Origin: Azohydromonas aeria
GTDB lineage: Bacteria > Pseudomonadota > Gammaproteobacteria > Burkholderiales > Burkholderiaceae_C
DNA length: 64,000 nt
Assembly: GCF_009760915.1 (NCBI RefSeq)
Contig: NZ_VIDQ01000001.1
Location: forward strand, 124,001-188,000
Direction: 5' to 3'
Position 1 is the stretch's first letter; every line of letters begins with the position of its first letter. This document shows, piece by piece, positions 18,014 through 31,272 of the stretch. The position numbers and the translations under genes are program-made. Under the pieces are notes generated by a model. The model did no database searches. It was not told the origin of the DNA and saw nothing but the letters and a program-made list of their open reading frames with translations.

Positions 18014-18652
18014 TCAGCGCAGGCCGGCAATGTAGTCGGACACGGCCTTGATCTCGCGGTCGTTCATCTTGGCGGCCACGCCCGTCATCTGCGTGCTGTT
18101 GGCGCGGGTGCCGGCGCGGAAGGCGTTGAGCTGCGCCACGGTGTACTCGGCGTGCTGGCCCGACAGGCGCGGGTACTGCGCGGGGATGCCGGCGCCGCTG
18201 GGGGCGTGGCAGCCGGCGCAGGCCGGCACGTTGCGCTCGGCGATGCCGCCGCGGTAGATCTTCTCGCCCAGCAGCACCAGGTCCTTGTCGGTGGCGGCGC
18301 CGGGCTCGGGCTGCTTGCTGGCGTAGAAGGCAGCGACGTTGCGCATGTCCTCCTCGCTCAGCGCCGCGGCCATGCCCTGCATGATCGGGTTCTGGCGCTT
18401 GCCGGCCTTGAACTCCTGCAACTGCTTGACCAGGTATTCCGGATGCTGGCCCTGCAGGATCGGGTTGGCCGGGATGCCGCGCGTGCCGTCGGCGGTGTGG
18501 CAGGCGGCGCAGACCTGGGCCGTGGCCTGGCCCTTGGCCAGGTCCGGCTTGGCCGGGGCGGCCGGCTGAGCGGCGAAAGCGGGCGCCGCCAGGGCGAGCG
18601 CAAGGGCCGGCGCAAACGCCGTCTGAAGGGTGCGGGCGATGATCGACTTCAT
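18014..18652 (-). CDS. Dihaem cytochrome c4
   Basis: This 212-residue exported protein has a signal peptide (residues 1-28, ending Ala-Phe-Ala-Ala). Two homologous cytochrome c domains follow, each with a CXXCH haem site: Cys-Ala-Ala-Cys-His near residue 51 and Cys-Ala-Gly-Cys-His near 147. Met residues in Pro-Ile-Met-Gln-Gly-Met and Thr-Gln-Met-Thr-Gly are probable axial ligands. c4 cytochromes carry electrons from the bc1 complex to terminal oxidases. The ATG at 18652 precedes the signal peptide directly. It is divergent from engB and adjacent to its maturation genes. Confidence 0.93.
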   Translation of the reverse strand: MKSIIARTLQTAFAPALALALAAPAFAAQPAAPAKPDLAKGQATAQVCAACHTADGTRGIPANPILQGQHPEYLVKQLQEFKAGKRQNPIMQGMAAALSEEDMRNVAAFYASKQPEPGAATDKDLVLLGEKIYRGGIAERNVPACAGCHAPSGAGIPAQYPRLSGQHAEYTVAQLNAFRAGTRANSTQMTGVAAKMNDREIKAVSDYIAGLR

Positions 18653-18691
18653 GATTGGGCTGCCTGGTGGACGCAAAAACGCGGTGAGGGG

Positions 18692-18720
18692 CAATGGGGA
18701 CAAACCGCAAGATTTTACAA
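18692..18720 (+). promoter_or_regulatory. Candidate engB promoter -10
   Basis: TACAAT at 18715-18720 is a good -10 hexamer only 6 bp before the engB ATG at 18727. If used, the transcript would be almost leaderless. The -35 region (about 18692-18697) is weak. Confidence 0.4.
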
Positions 18721-18726
18721 TGCCCC

Positions 18727-19494
18727 ATGTACGCGTCCCTTACACCGGCTGAGCCGGATGCCAAGTCTTCACTGGCTTGGACCCACACCGCCCGCTTCCT
18801 GACCACGGCGAGCAAGCTTGACCAGCTGCCGGTGACGGAGCTGCCCGAAGTCGCCTTCGTCGGCCGCAGCAACGCCGGCAAGTCCACGGCGATCAACACG
18901 CTGGCGCAGCAGAAGCGCCTGGCCTTCGCCTCCAAGACGCCCGGGCGCACGCAGCACATCAACCTGTTCCACCTCGGCCCCAAGGACGCGCCCGACGCGC
19001 TCTTCGCCGACCTGCCCGGCTACGGCTACGCGGCCGTGGAGCGCAGCGCCAAGCTGCGCTGGCAGCAGGTGATGGCCGACTACCTGGAAGTGCGCCGCAA
19101 CCTCGCCGGCGTGGTGCTGATGGTGGATTCGCGCCTCGGATTCACCGACCTGGACCGGCAGCTGCTGGGCTTCATCGCGCCGCGCGTGCAGACCGGCGAG
19201 GTCAAGCTGCTGGTGCTGCTGACCAAGGCCGACAAGCTCTCGCGCAAGGAGGCCGACGCCTCGCTGCGCGCCGCCTCGGAAGTGCTGGGCGAGCTCAGCA
19301 CCGACGAGGCCGACATCGGCGTGCTGCTGTTCTCGGCGCTGAAGAAGTCCGGCGTGGGCGACGCGGCGCTGGCGCTGCGCACCTGGATCAGCGAGCACGT
19401 GCGGGTGGAAGCGCCGGAGCCGGTGGAGCCCGCGCCGGCAGAAGGCGACGAGGACGACGCCGACGCCGACGCTACGCCCAGGTCCGCTGACTGA
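18727..19494 (+). CDS. engB: Ribosome biogenesis GTPase EngB (YihA/YsxC)
   Basis: This 255-residue GTPase acts in large-subunit ribosome assembly. G motifs are present in order: G1 Gly-Arg-Ser-Asn-Ala-Gly-Lys-Ser-Thr near residue 44, G3 Asp-Leu-Pro-Gly-Tyr-Gly near 95, G4 Thr-Lys-Ala-Asp near 166, and Ser-Ala-Leu-Lys-Lys-Ser (G5) near 202. An acidic Glu/Asp-rich tail of about 25 residues follows. The start is ambiguous: an ATG at 18694 has a GAGGGG ribosome site, while 18727 lies closer to the conserved Trp-Thr-His-Thr-Ala-Arg-Phe block. It is divergent from cytochrome c4. Confidence 0.92.
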   Translation: MYASLTPAEPDAKSSLAWTHTARFLTTASKLDQLPVTELPEVAFVGRSNAGKSTAINTLAQQKRLAFASKTPGRTQHINLFHLGPKDAPDALFADLPGYGYAAVERSAKLRWQQVMADYLEVRRNLAGVVLMVDSRLGFTDLDRQLLGFIAPRVQTGEVKLLVLLTKADKLSRKEADASLRAASEVLGELSTDEADIGVLLFSALKKSGVGDAALALRTWISEHVRVEAPEPVEPAPAEGDEDDADADATPRSAD

Positions 19495-19543
19495 CTGAAG
19501 GGGCACGCCGCCCGCGCACCGCACGGCACCGGCTGCGACCATG

Positions 19544-19575
19544 AAAAAAGCCCGCGGCTTGCGCCGCGGGCTTTT
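19544..19575. terminator. Bidirectional terminator between engB and groEL
   Basis: A 13-bp perfect stem (19546-19558 with 19563-19575) has A-rich and T-rich flanks on both sides, so it can end both the plus-strand engB and minus-strand groESL transcripts. Confidence 0.93.
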
Positions 19576-19612
19576 CGTTCTGGAGCTCTGTAGGGCTACA
19601 GGGCCGGGGACA

Positions 19613-21271
<1,659 letters not shown>

Positions 21272-21306
21272 TCAGTGGATTCGGTGTAGGGGAATGGAAG
21301 AAGCGA

Positions 21307-21597
21307 TTACTTCTCGACCACGGCGAAGAGGTCTTCCTCGCGCATCACCAGCAGCTCGTCGCCGTCAACCTTGACGGTCTGGCCGCTGTACTTGCCGAAC
21401 AGCACGCGGTCGCCGACCTTGATGTTCAGGGCCACGAACTCGCCCTTGTCGTTGCGCTTGCCCGGACCCACGGCCAGCACCTCGCCCTGGTCGGGCTTTT
21501 CCGCGGCGTTGTCGGGGATCACGATGCCCGAGGCCGTGCGGGTTTCATTTTCGAGACGCTTGACGATCACGCGGTCATGCAACGGACGAAGTTTCAT
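21307..21597 (-). CDS. groS: Co-chaperonin GroES (Hsp10)
   Basis: This 96-residue protein begins [10 protein letters not shown]. It has the mobile loop ([10 protein letters not shown]) at residues 18-27 that contacts GroEL. The ATG at 21597 is preceded by AAGGAG. It is first in the groES-groEL operon. Confidence 0.98.
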   Translation of the reverse strand: MKLRPLHDRVIVKRLENETRTASGIVIPDNAAEKPDQGEVLAVGPGKRNDKGEFVALNIKVGDRVLFGKYSGQTVKVDGDELLVMREEDLFAVVEK

Positions 21598-21693
21598 TGC
21601 TTCTCCTTGGTTCGCTTTGGGAGGTGAAAAAGCACGCCACCGGGCGTACCTCGAAAATCGCAGCCGGCGCTGTCCTGAGCCATCCACCGGCTG

Positions 21694-21720
21694 TTAGCAC
21701 TCACCGGCGGCGAGTGCTAG
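21694..21720 (-). promoter_or_regulatory. CIRCE operator (HrcA binding site)
   Basis: The left arm TTAGCACTC (21694-21702), a 9-bp spacer and the right arm GAGTGCTAG (21712-21720) match the CIRCE consensus (TTAGCACTC-N9-GAGTGCTAA) except for the last base. It lies between the promoter and the groES ATG, about 100 bp upstream of the ATG. HrcA bound here represses groESL until heat shock. Confidence 0.95.
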
Positions 21721-21728
21721 CGAAACGG

Positions 21729-21756
21729 ATTATAGGGATGGACGTTCCAGCTTCAA
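21729..21756 (-). promoter_or_regulatory. groESL promoter
   Basis: On the minus strand, TTGAAG (21751-21756) and TATAAT (21729-21734) are separated by 16 bp and lie just upstream of the CIRCE arms. The overlapping CTTGAAG ... CCCTATAA also resembles a heat-shock (RpoH) promoter, so dual sigma-70/sigma-32 control is possible. Confidence 0.82.
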
Positions 21757-21769
21757 GGGGTGCGGTGCG

Positions 21770-21976
21770 TCAGTGCGGGAAATCCTGCGGGTCGTCGGGC
21801 GTGTCGGCTTGCGAGCCGCCGCGGCCGCGATCCGGGACGCGGTAGTCCTCGCGCGCCCAGGCGCCGAGGTCGATCTCGCGGCAGCGCTGACTGCAGAACG
21901 GGCGCCAGCGGTTCGACGGCTCGAAGGCCGCGGGCTGGCCACAGTGCGGGCAGGGAACGAGTCGGGGAGCGGTCAT
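21770..21976 (-). CDS. yacG: DNA gyrase inhibitor YacG
   Basis: This 68-residue zinc-finger protein has Cys-Pro-His-Cys-Gly near residues 9-12 and Phe-Cys-Ser-Gln-Arg-Cys-Arg-Glu-Ile-Asp-Leu near 27-37, the four-cysteine YacG signature. The family binds GyrB and inhibits gyrase. It follows coaE as in many proteobacteria, but zapD, which I would expect between them, is absent. The stop lies 14 bp before the groESL -35 element on the same strand. Confidence 0.9.
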   Translation of the reverse strand: MTAPRLVPCPHCGQPAAFEPSNRWRPFCSQRCREIDLGAWAREDYRVPDRGRGGSQADTPDDPQDFPH

Positions 21977-22112
21977 GGCACCGGAGATGGAGGCGCCGGC
22001 GGCGGCGCGCAAGACGGGGGAAGGGTGAAGAGGAGAGGAAGCTGTCGGCCGGGTGCCGCGCGGGCGGCGGGGCCAGGGCTTTCGGAGGGCCGTCAGCGGG
22101 GCGCGAATTCTT

Positions 22113-22754
22113 TCACGCGGTCGGGCACCATCCGCGCCAGAGGGTCTCGACCTCGGCGCCGAGCCCTTCCAGCGACAGCCCCTCGTTGAAGAGGACGGCG
22201 TCGGCGATGGCGCGGCGCCGCGCGCGCGGCGCCTGCTGCGCGATGACGCGGCGCACCGTGTCCTCGCTCCACTGCGAGCGCTGCATCACGCGCCGCACCT
22301 GCGTGTCCTCGCTGCAGTCCACCACCAGCACACGCTGCACGCGCGCGCGCCAGTGCAGCGACTCGGCCAGCAGCGGCACGTCGAAGACGCGCGGCGCGGC
22401 GCCGGCGGCGTCGCTGCGGCGCTGCGTCTCGGCCTGGATCATCGGGTGCAGGATGCCTTCGAGTTGCTGGCGCGCCGCCGCGTCGGCGAAGACGCGCTGG
22501 CGCATCCAGGCGCGGTCGAGCGCGCCGTCGGCGCCGATCGCCTGCGAGCCGAACAGCGCGGCGATGGCGGGCAGCGCCGCGCCGCCGGGCGCGGTGAGCG
22601 CGCGCGAGATGGCGTCGGTGTCGATCACCACCGCGCCGAGGCCGGCCAGCAGCGCCGCCACCGTGCTCTTGCCGCTGCCGATGCCGCCAGTCAGGCCGAT
22701 GCGCAGCGGCGCGGCGGCCGTGGCGCCGTTTGTCAGGGGGGTATCCAGGCTCAT
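22113..22754 (-). CDS. coaE: Dephospho-CoA kinase
   Basis: This 213-residue P-loop kinase catalyses the last step of CoA synthesis. The ATP site Gly-Leu-Thr-Gly-Gly-Ile-Gly-Ser-Gly-Lys-Ser-Thr is at residues 19-30, then Asp-Thr-Asp near 45, and the CoaE block Val-Phe-Asp-Val-Pro-Leu-Leu-Ala-Glu-Ser near residue 122. The start at 22754 lies 12 bp after the pilD stop. It is fourth in the row pilB-pilC-pilD-coaE-yacG. Confidence 0.94.
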   Translation of the reverse strand: MSLDTPLTNGATAAAPLRIGLTGGIGSGKSTVAALLAGLGAVVIDTDAISRALTAPGGAALPAIAALFGSQAIGADGALDRAWMRQRVFADAAARQQLEGILHPMIQAETQRRSDAAGAAPRVFDVPLLAESLHWRARVQRVLVVDCSEDTQVRRVMQRSQWSEDTVRRVIAQQAPRARRRAIADAVLFNEGLSLEGLGAEVETLWRGWCPTA

Positions 22755-22765
22755 GTCCGAAGCAG

Positions 22766-23701
22766 TCAGAAGGTCCAGCCGATCCAGCCCTGCATGGTGC
22801 GCGCGCCGGCGAGCATCGCCATCAGCCCCGCGCCGGCCAGGAACGGGCCGAAGGGCACGTAGCGGCCCTCGCGCAACGAGTGGTTGAGCTTCATGCCGAT
22901 GCCTACCACCGCGCCCAGCAGCGAGGCCAGCAGCAGCATCGGGATGATCATCCACGCGCCGAACCAGGCGCCCAGCGCCGCCATGAGCTTGAAGTCGCCG
23001 TAGCCCATGCCTTCTTTGCCGGTGGCCAGCTTGAAGATCCAGTACACCGACCACAGCGACAGGTACCCGGCCACCGCGCCCCACAGCGATTGACTCAGCG
23101 GCAGCGCCGTCCAGCCCAGCGCCGCGGCCACCAGGCCCGCCCACAGCAGCGGCAGCGTCAGCGCGTCGGGCAGCAGCGTGGTGTCCCAGTCGATCAGCGC
23201 CGCGGCCAGCAGCGCGGCCGCCACCGCGCACCACAGCAGCGCCACGGCCTGTCCTTCGAAATGCGCGCCGATCGCGGCGAAAAGCAGCGCCGTGCCGCCT
23301 TCGACCAGCGGGTAGCGCAGCGCGATGCGCGCGCCGCAGGCCGCGCAGCGCCCACGCCGCTTGAGCCAGCCCAGCAGCGGCAGGTTGTCGTGCCAGGCAA
23401 TGGGCGCGGCGCAATGCGGGCAGCGCGAGCGCGGGCGCGACAGCGTCAGCGCGGGCAGCGCGTCCAGCGCCTGGCGCAGCGCGCCGGCGCTGTCGGCCAG
23501 CAGCGGTGCGGGCGCGCGGCCCAGCGTGCGCGCGTGCGAGTCGGCATCGCCGAGCTGCTCGGCCACGTCCTGCCACCACTGGCGCTCCAGCATGCGCGGC
23601 AGCCGGTGCACGACCACGTTGAGGAAGCTGCCGATGCACAGCCCCAGCAGGGCCAGCGGCAGCGGGTGCAGCAGCGGCTGCAGAAAAGCGAAGTCGATCA
23701 G
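22766..23701 (-). CDS. pilD: Type IV prepilin peptidase/N-methyltransferase PilD, apparent CTG start
   Basis: This protein of about 311 residues has an N-terminal Cys-Ile-Gly-Ser-Phe-Leu-Asn-Val-Val-Val-His-Arg-Leu-Pro motif, a four-cysteine zinc motif (Cys-Pro-His-Cys and Cys-Ala-Ala-Cys near 100-135), and the two catalytic aspartates in Asp-Trp-Asp-Thr-Thr-Leu-Leu-Pro-Asp and Gly-Tyr-Gly-Asp-Phe-Lys. It cleaves and N-methylates prepilins at the inner membrane. No ATG, GTG or TTG lies in frame before the essential N-terminal motif. The likely start is CTG (23699-23701), which overlaps the pilC TGA as CTGA. The next candidate, a GTG inside Asn-Val-Val-Val, would delete that motif. Confidence 0.88.
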   Translation of the reverse strand: MIDFAFLQPLLHPLPLALLGLCIGSFLNVVVHRLPRMLERQWWQDVAEQLGDADSHARTLGRAPAPLLADSAGALRQALDALPALTLSRPRSRCPHCAAPIAWHDNLPLLGWLKRRGRCAACGARIALRYPLVEGGTALLFAAIGAHFEGQAVALLWCAVAAALLAAALIDWDTTLLPDALTLPLLWAGLVAAALGWTALPLSQSLWGAVAGYLSLWSVYWIFKLATGKEGMGYGDFKLMAALGAWFGAWMIIPMLLLASLLGAVVGIGMKLNHSLREGRYVPFGPFLAGAGLMAMLAGARTMQGWIGWTF

Positions 23702-24927
23702 ACGATGGCTCCCAGCTTGAACACGGGCAGGTACATGGACACGACGATGCCGCCGATGAGCGAGCCCAGCACCACGATCACCGCCGGCTCCATCAGGCTG
23801 GTGAGCCCGCGCGCGGTCTCGTCGACTTCCGTCTCGTAGAACTCGGCCGCCTTGGCCAGCATGGCGTCGAGCGCGCCGGACTCCTCGCCGATGGCGGTGA
23901 GCTGCAGCAGCAGCGCCGGAAAGACGCCCGCGGCCTGCAGCGCGGCGCTCAGCGCCATGCCCGAGGCCACGTCCTTGCGCACCTGGGCCGTGGCGCGCGC
24001 CACCACCGCGTTGCCGGCGGCCGCGCCGGCGGAAGGCAGCGCCTCCACCAGCGGAATGCCGGCGGCAAACAGGGTGCACAGCGTGCGCGTCCAGCGCGCC
24101 AGCACCGCCTTGAACACCAGCTCGCCGAAAAGCGGCAGTTTCAGGAGCGCGGCCTGCGCCGCGTCGCGCAGCCGCTGCGAGCGGCGCCACGCCGCGGCGG
24201 CGGCCCAGGCGCTGCCGGCCAGCGCGCCCAGCAGCCATGGCCACCAGGCCACGAACCAGCCCGACAGCGCGATCACGAAGCGCGTCGGCGCGGGCAGGTC
24301 GGCGCCGAAGGATCTGAAGACGTCGGTGAACGAGGGAATGACCAGCACCAGGATCAGCGCCAGCACCACTGCCGACACCGCCAGCACCGTCACCGGGTAG
24401 AACAGCGCGGAGCGGATGCGCGCCTGCAGCGCCAGCGCCTTCTCCTCGTGCTGCGCCAGCCGCTCCAGCATCGGCTCCAGCACGCCGCCGCTCTCGCCTG
24501 CCTGCACCGTGTTGCAGTAGAGCGCGCTGAAATGGCGCGGATGCCGGCGCAGCGCCGCCGACAGGCTGGTGCCGGTCTCGACGTCGGCGCGCACTGCCTG
24601 CAGCAGCCGCGCCAGGCGCGGATTGGCGCTGCCGCGGCCCACGATGTCGAAGGCCCGCAGCAGCGGCACGCCCGCGCGCAGCAGCGTGGCGAGCTGGCGC
24701 GTGAAGAGCGCGACGTCCTTGCGTCGGATGGCGCACCCGACGGGCAGCCGGCGCTTCCTGAGCCGCAGCACCGTGACGCCCTGGCGGCGCAGGTGTGCGC
24801 CCACCGCCGCCTCGCCGGCCGAGCGCAGCTCGCCGCGCACGGGCTTTCCCTGGCGGTCGCGGCCCTCCCATTCAAAGAGGAATTCCCGGGCGCGTGCCGC
24901 CGCGGTCCTGCCTGCCATGCCTGCCAT
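23698..24927 (-). CDS. pilC: Type IV pilus inner-membrane platform protein PilC
   Basis: This protein of about 409 residues has two repeated GspF/T2SSF domains (Phe-Thr-Arg-Gln-Leu-Ala-Thr-Leu-Leu-Arg-Ala-Gly near 75 and Trp-Thr-Arg-Thr-Leu-Cys-Thr-Leu near 276) and three hydrophobic membrane segments (near 175-195, 220-245 and 380-405). PilC forms the rotor-like platform on which the PilB ATPase acts. The ATG at 24927 has a strong GGGAGG site; a GTG at 24990 overlapping the pilB stop (GTGA) is an alternative that would add 21 residues. Confidence 0.93.
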   Translation of the reverse strand: MAGMAGRTAAARAREFLFEWEGRDRQGKPVRGELRSAGEAAVGAHLRRQGVTVLRLRKRRLPVGCAIRRKDVALFTRQLATLLRAGVPLLRAFDIVGRGSANPRLARLLQAVRADVETGTSLSAALRRHPRHFSALYCNTVQAGESGGVLEPMLERLAQHEEKALALQARIRSALFYPVTVLAVSAVVLALILVLVIPSFTDVFRSFGADLPAPTRFVIALSGWFVAWWPWLLGALAGSAWAAAAAWRRSQRLRDAAQAALLKLPLFGELVFKAVLARWTRTLCTLFAAGIPLVEALPSAGAAAGNAVVARATAQVRKDVASGMALSAALQAAGVFPALLLQLTAIGEESGALDAMLAKAAEFYETEVDETARGLTSLMEPAVIVVLGSLIGGIVVSMYLPVFKLGAIV

Positions 24928-24986
24928 GAGAGCCCTCCCGCAATCGTCGTGGGCAGGCGTCGCTGCGCGCGCAACCAGCCCCGTCT

Positions 24987-26723
<1,737 letters not shown>

Positions 26724-26925
26724 GGCAGGACGTCCGGCAATGAGGGAGTAACTGGATGTTGCTCCACGCGTTGCCGCCAAGGCTACGGGCAGCAGCCCCA
26801 ATGGACGTCGCGCCCGGCGCGGCGCTGGGCGCGCGATTGCGGGCCGGTGTCGTTGAAGGCGGTCTGAGACAAAAGCCCGTGCCGGTCGCTGTGCGGTGCC
26901 GGAATGGCCATCGGCAAGGCCAGAA

Positions 26926-26954
26926 ACGACAAAGCTCCGACGAGCGGAGCTTTG
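26926..26954 (-). terminator. Terminator of tRNA-Pro
   Basis: A 10-bp stem (26930-26939 with 26945-26954) is followed on the minus strand by TCGTTTC. It lies just downstream of the tRNA-Pro gene. Confidence 0.8.
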
Positions 26955-26981
26955 CGCGACCTTGAGGGTCCAAGGAAATCC

Positions 26982-27058
26982 TGGTCGGGGTGAGAGGATT
27001 CGAACCTCCGGCCTCTACGTCCCGAACGTAGCGCTCTACCAGGCTAAGCTACACCCCG
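26982..27058 (-). tRNA. tRNA-Pro (anticodon CGG)
   Basis: This 77-nt gene includes an encoded 3' CCA. The acceptor stem CGGGGTG/CACCCCG, the D-arm, the anticodon arm CTACG-TTCGGGA-CGTAG giving anticodon CGG, and the T-arm with GTTCGAATC are all well formed on the minus strand. It reads CCG proline codons, which are abundant in this GC-rich genome. Confidence 0.97.
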
Positions 27059-27119
27059 TCTTGACTGCATCAGCTTTAGCAAGCTGTCTGCATCAACTTT
27101 CGCTACTGTAGCAGATTTT

Positions 27120-28109
27120 TCAGAAAGATCTGTCCACCGAGCGAGAACAAAATTCTAGCAGAGATTTTTTGGCTTCAGAGTCCGGCAGTCCTTCGAGGCT
27201 CTTGCGAGCTTGGTCGGCCTGGGCACGCGCGGCCTCGCGCGTGGCTTCCAGCGCACCGGTGCGCTGCACGATCTGCACGATCTCGGGCAGTTTCTCGACC
27301 TCGCCGTGCTCGATGGCGCGGCGGATGGTCAGCCGTTCCTGCTCGGTGCCGCGCGCCATGGCGATGAGCAACGGCAGCGTGGGCTTGCCCTCGCGCAGGT
27401 CGTCGCCGACGTTCTTGCCCAGTTCCTGGGTGTCGCCCTGGTAGTCGAGCAGGTCGTCCACGAGTTGGAACGCCGTGCCCAGCGAGCGGCCGTAGTCGGC
27501 GCAGTGCTCCTCGGTGTCGGGGTCGGCCTCGGCCAGCACGGCGCCCAGCCGCGCGCTGGCTTCGAACAGCTTGGCGGTCTTGTAGCGGATGACGCGCAGG
27601 TAGTCCTCGATCGCCAGATCGGGGTCGTGCATGTTCATCAATTGCAGCACTTCGCCTTCGGCAATGACGTTGGTGGCGTCGGCCAGCACGTCGAGCACGC
27701 GCATGCGGTTGACGGACACCATCATCTGGAAGGCACGCGAGTACAGGAAGTCGCCCACCAGCACGCTGGCGGCATTGCCGAACAGCGCATTGGCCGTCTG
27801 GCGGCCGCGGCGCAGCGACGATTCGTCCACCACGTCGTCGTGCAGCAGCGTGGCGGTGTGGATGAACTCGACGATGGCCGCCAGCGTGAAGCGCTCGGGA
27901 CCTTTGAAGCCCAGCGCGCGTGCCAGCAGCAGTACCAGGCGCGGTCGGATGCGCTTGCCCCCGGCGCTGATGATGTAGTGCGCGATCTGGTTGATCAGCG
28001 CCACGTCGGAGCGCAACCGCTCGACGATGACGGCGTCGACGGTCTGCATCTCCTGCGCCATGAGCTCGTCGGCGGAAAGGGAAGAGGAGTTGGTGGCCGA
28101 GGAAGTCAT
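27120..28109 (-). CDS. ispB: Polyprenyl (octaprenyl) diphosphate synthase
   Basis: This 329-residue trans-prenyltransferase makes the isoprenoid tail of ubiquinone. It has both aspartate-rich motifs: Leu-Leu-His-Asp-Asp-Val-Val-Asp-Glu near residues 88-96 and Leu-Val-Asp-Asp-Leu-Leu-Asp-Tyr near 215-222. Gly-Gly-Lys-Arg-Ile-Arg-Pro near residue 50 is the conserved IPP-binding motif. AGGG precedes the ATG. It is divergent from rplU, the common beta/gammaproteobacterial arrangement. Chain length cannot be fixed from sequence alone. Confidence 0.93.
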   Translation of the reverse strand: MTSSATNSSSLSADELMAQEMQTVDAVIVERLRSDVALINQIAHYIISAGGKRIRPRLVLLLARALGFKGPERFTLAAIVEFIHTATLLHDDVVDESSLRRGRQTANALFGNAASVLVGDFLYSRAFQMMVSVNRMRVLDVLADATNVIAEGEVLQLMNMHDPDLAIEDYLRVIRYKTAKLFEASARLGAVLAEADPDTEEHCADYGRSLGTAFQLVDDLLDYQGDTQELGKNVGDDLREGKPTLPLLIAMARGTEQERLTIRRAIEHGEVEKLPEIVQIVQRTGALEATREAARAQADQARKSLEGLPDSEAKKSLLEFCSRSVDRSF

Positions 28110-28132
28110 GGATGCCCTGTAAGTCGGCGCGG

Positions 28133-28138
28133 ATTATA
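28133..28138 (-). promoter_or_regulatory. Candidate ispB promoter -10
   Basis: A perfect minus-strand TATAAT lies 24 bp upstream of the ispB ATG. No clear -35 is seen 17 bp further up. Confidence 0.5.
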
Positions 28139-28273
28139 GGAAGCGCTCCATGCCGGCCCCCCGAGGGTGCGGCAGGTGGCGTGCCGCGCCGTGCAAAACC
28201 GCGCATCCCGGCCGGATTGCACGCCGTTGCGCGCCTTTCCCAGCGTGATGCTGGGTCATTGCCGGCGCTGGGT

Positions 28274-28279
28274 TAGAAT
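28274..28279 (+). promoter_or_regulatory. Candidate rplU promoter -10
   Basis: TAGAAT lies 60 bp upstream of the rplU ATG on the plus strand. The -35 region is not well matched. Confidence 0.4.
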
Positions 28280-28338
28280 CTCGGGTTCCGTCTGCTGCAG
28301 CTTTTGTGGCGGGCGGGACGTCAAGAGAAAGGTCACAT

Positions 28339-28653
28339 ATGTACGCGGTCATAAAAACCGGTGGCAAGCAATACAAGGTTGCTGTCGGCGAAAAGATCAA
28401 GGTAGAACAGATTGCTGCGGACGTGGGCCAGGAGATCGTGATCGACCAGGTTCTGGCTGTCGGCAACGGCGCTGAACTCACGGTGGGCACGCCTCTGGTC
28501 AGCGGTGCCACCGTCACCGCCACGGTCGTGGCGCACGGCAAGCACGACAAGGTGCGCATCTTCAAGATGCGTCGCCGCAAGCACTACCAGAAGCGCCAAG
28601 GTCATCGCCAGACCTTCACCGAAATCCAGATCGGCGCGGTCAACGCCGCCTGA
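28339..28653 (+). CDS. rplU: 50S ribosomal protein L21
   Basis: This 104-residue protein begins [14 protein letters not shown], the universal L21 start. It ends with the Lys-Arg-Gln-Gly-His-Arg-Gln block that binds 23S rRNA. AAAGG precedes the ATG. It is first in rplU-rpmA, with obgE and proB following. Confidence 0.98.
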   Translation: MYAVIKTGGKQYKVAVGEKIKVEQIAADVGQEIVIDQVLAVGNGAELTVGTPLVSGATVTATVVAHGKHDKVRIFKMRRRKHYQKRQGHRQTFTEIQIGAVNAA

Positions 28654-28680
28654 TCCCAGTTGCCTCAGGAGAGCTGAACC

Positions 28681-28938
28681 ATGGCACAGAAAAAAGGCGG
28701 CGGTTCCACCCGGAACGGCCGCGACTCCAAGCCGAAGATGCTCGGCGTGAAGGTGTTCGGCGGCCAGACCATCTCGGCCGGCTCGATCATCGTGCGCCAG
28801 CGCGGCACCAAGTTCCATGCCGGCACCAACGTCGGCATCGGCAAGGACCACACCCTGTTCGCCCTCGTGGACGGCCAGGTGTCCTTCGCCGTCAAGGGCG
28901 AGCTCAACCGCCAGACGGTGTTCGTCACCCCGGTCTGA
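28681..28938 (+). CDS. rpmA: 50S ribosomal protein L27
   Basis: This 85-residue protein begins [15 protein letters not shown]. This is the flexible N-terminal arm that reaches the peptidyl transferase centre. The start lies 27 bp after the rplU stop, with AGGAG upstream. Confidence 0.98.
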   Translation: MAQKKGGGSTRNGRDSKPKMLGVKVFGGQTISAGSIIVRQRGTKFHAGTNVGIGKDHTLFALVDGQVSFAVKGELNRQTVFVTPV

Positions 28939-28944
28939 GGCTGA

Positions 28945-31208
<2,264 letters not shown>

Positions 31209-31224
31209 GTCGGGCCCGCCGCTG

Positions 31225-31272
31225 CTGAGCAATCGAAGTCCCGGGGGGACTTCGATGTTGGCCGCTGCTCAG
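31225..31272. terminator. Extended hairpin between convergent proB and rppH
   Basis: The inner stem pairs 31232-31242 with 31246-31256 (11 bp). The outer 7-bp stem CTGAGCA/TGCTCAG pairs 31225-31231 with 31266-31272, with a 9-nt bulge. The outer right arm includes the last codons of rppH. There is no U tract, so the role in termination is inferred from position. Confidence 0.55.

Noticed and set aside
22766..24871. Upstream continuation of the pilD frame through pilC
   Set aside because: The upstream part is an Arg/Ala/Gly-rich shadow of pilC with no start codon near pilD; PilD motifs begin only after the pilC stop.
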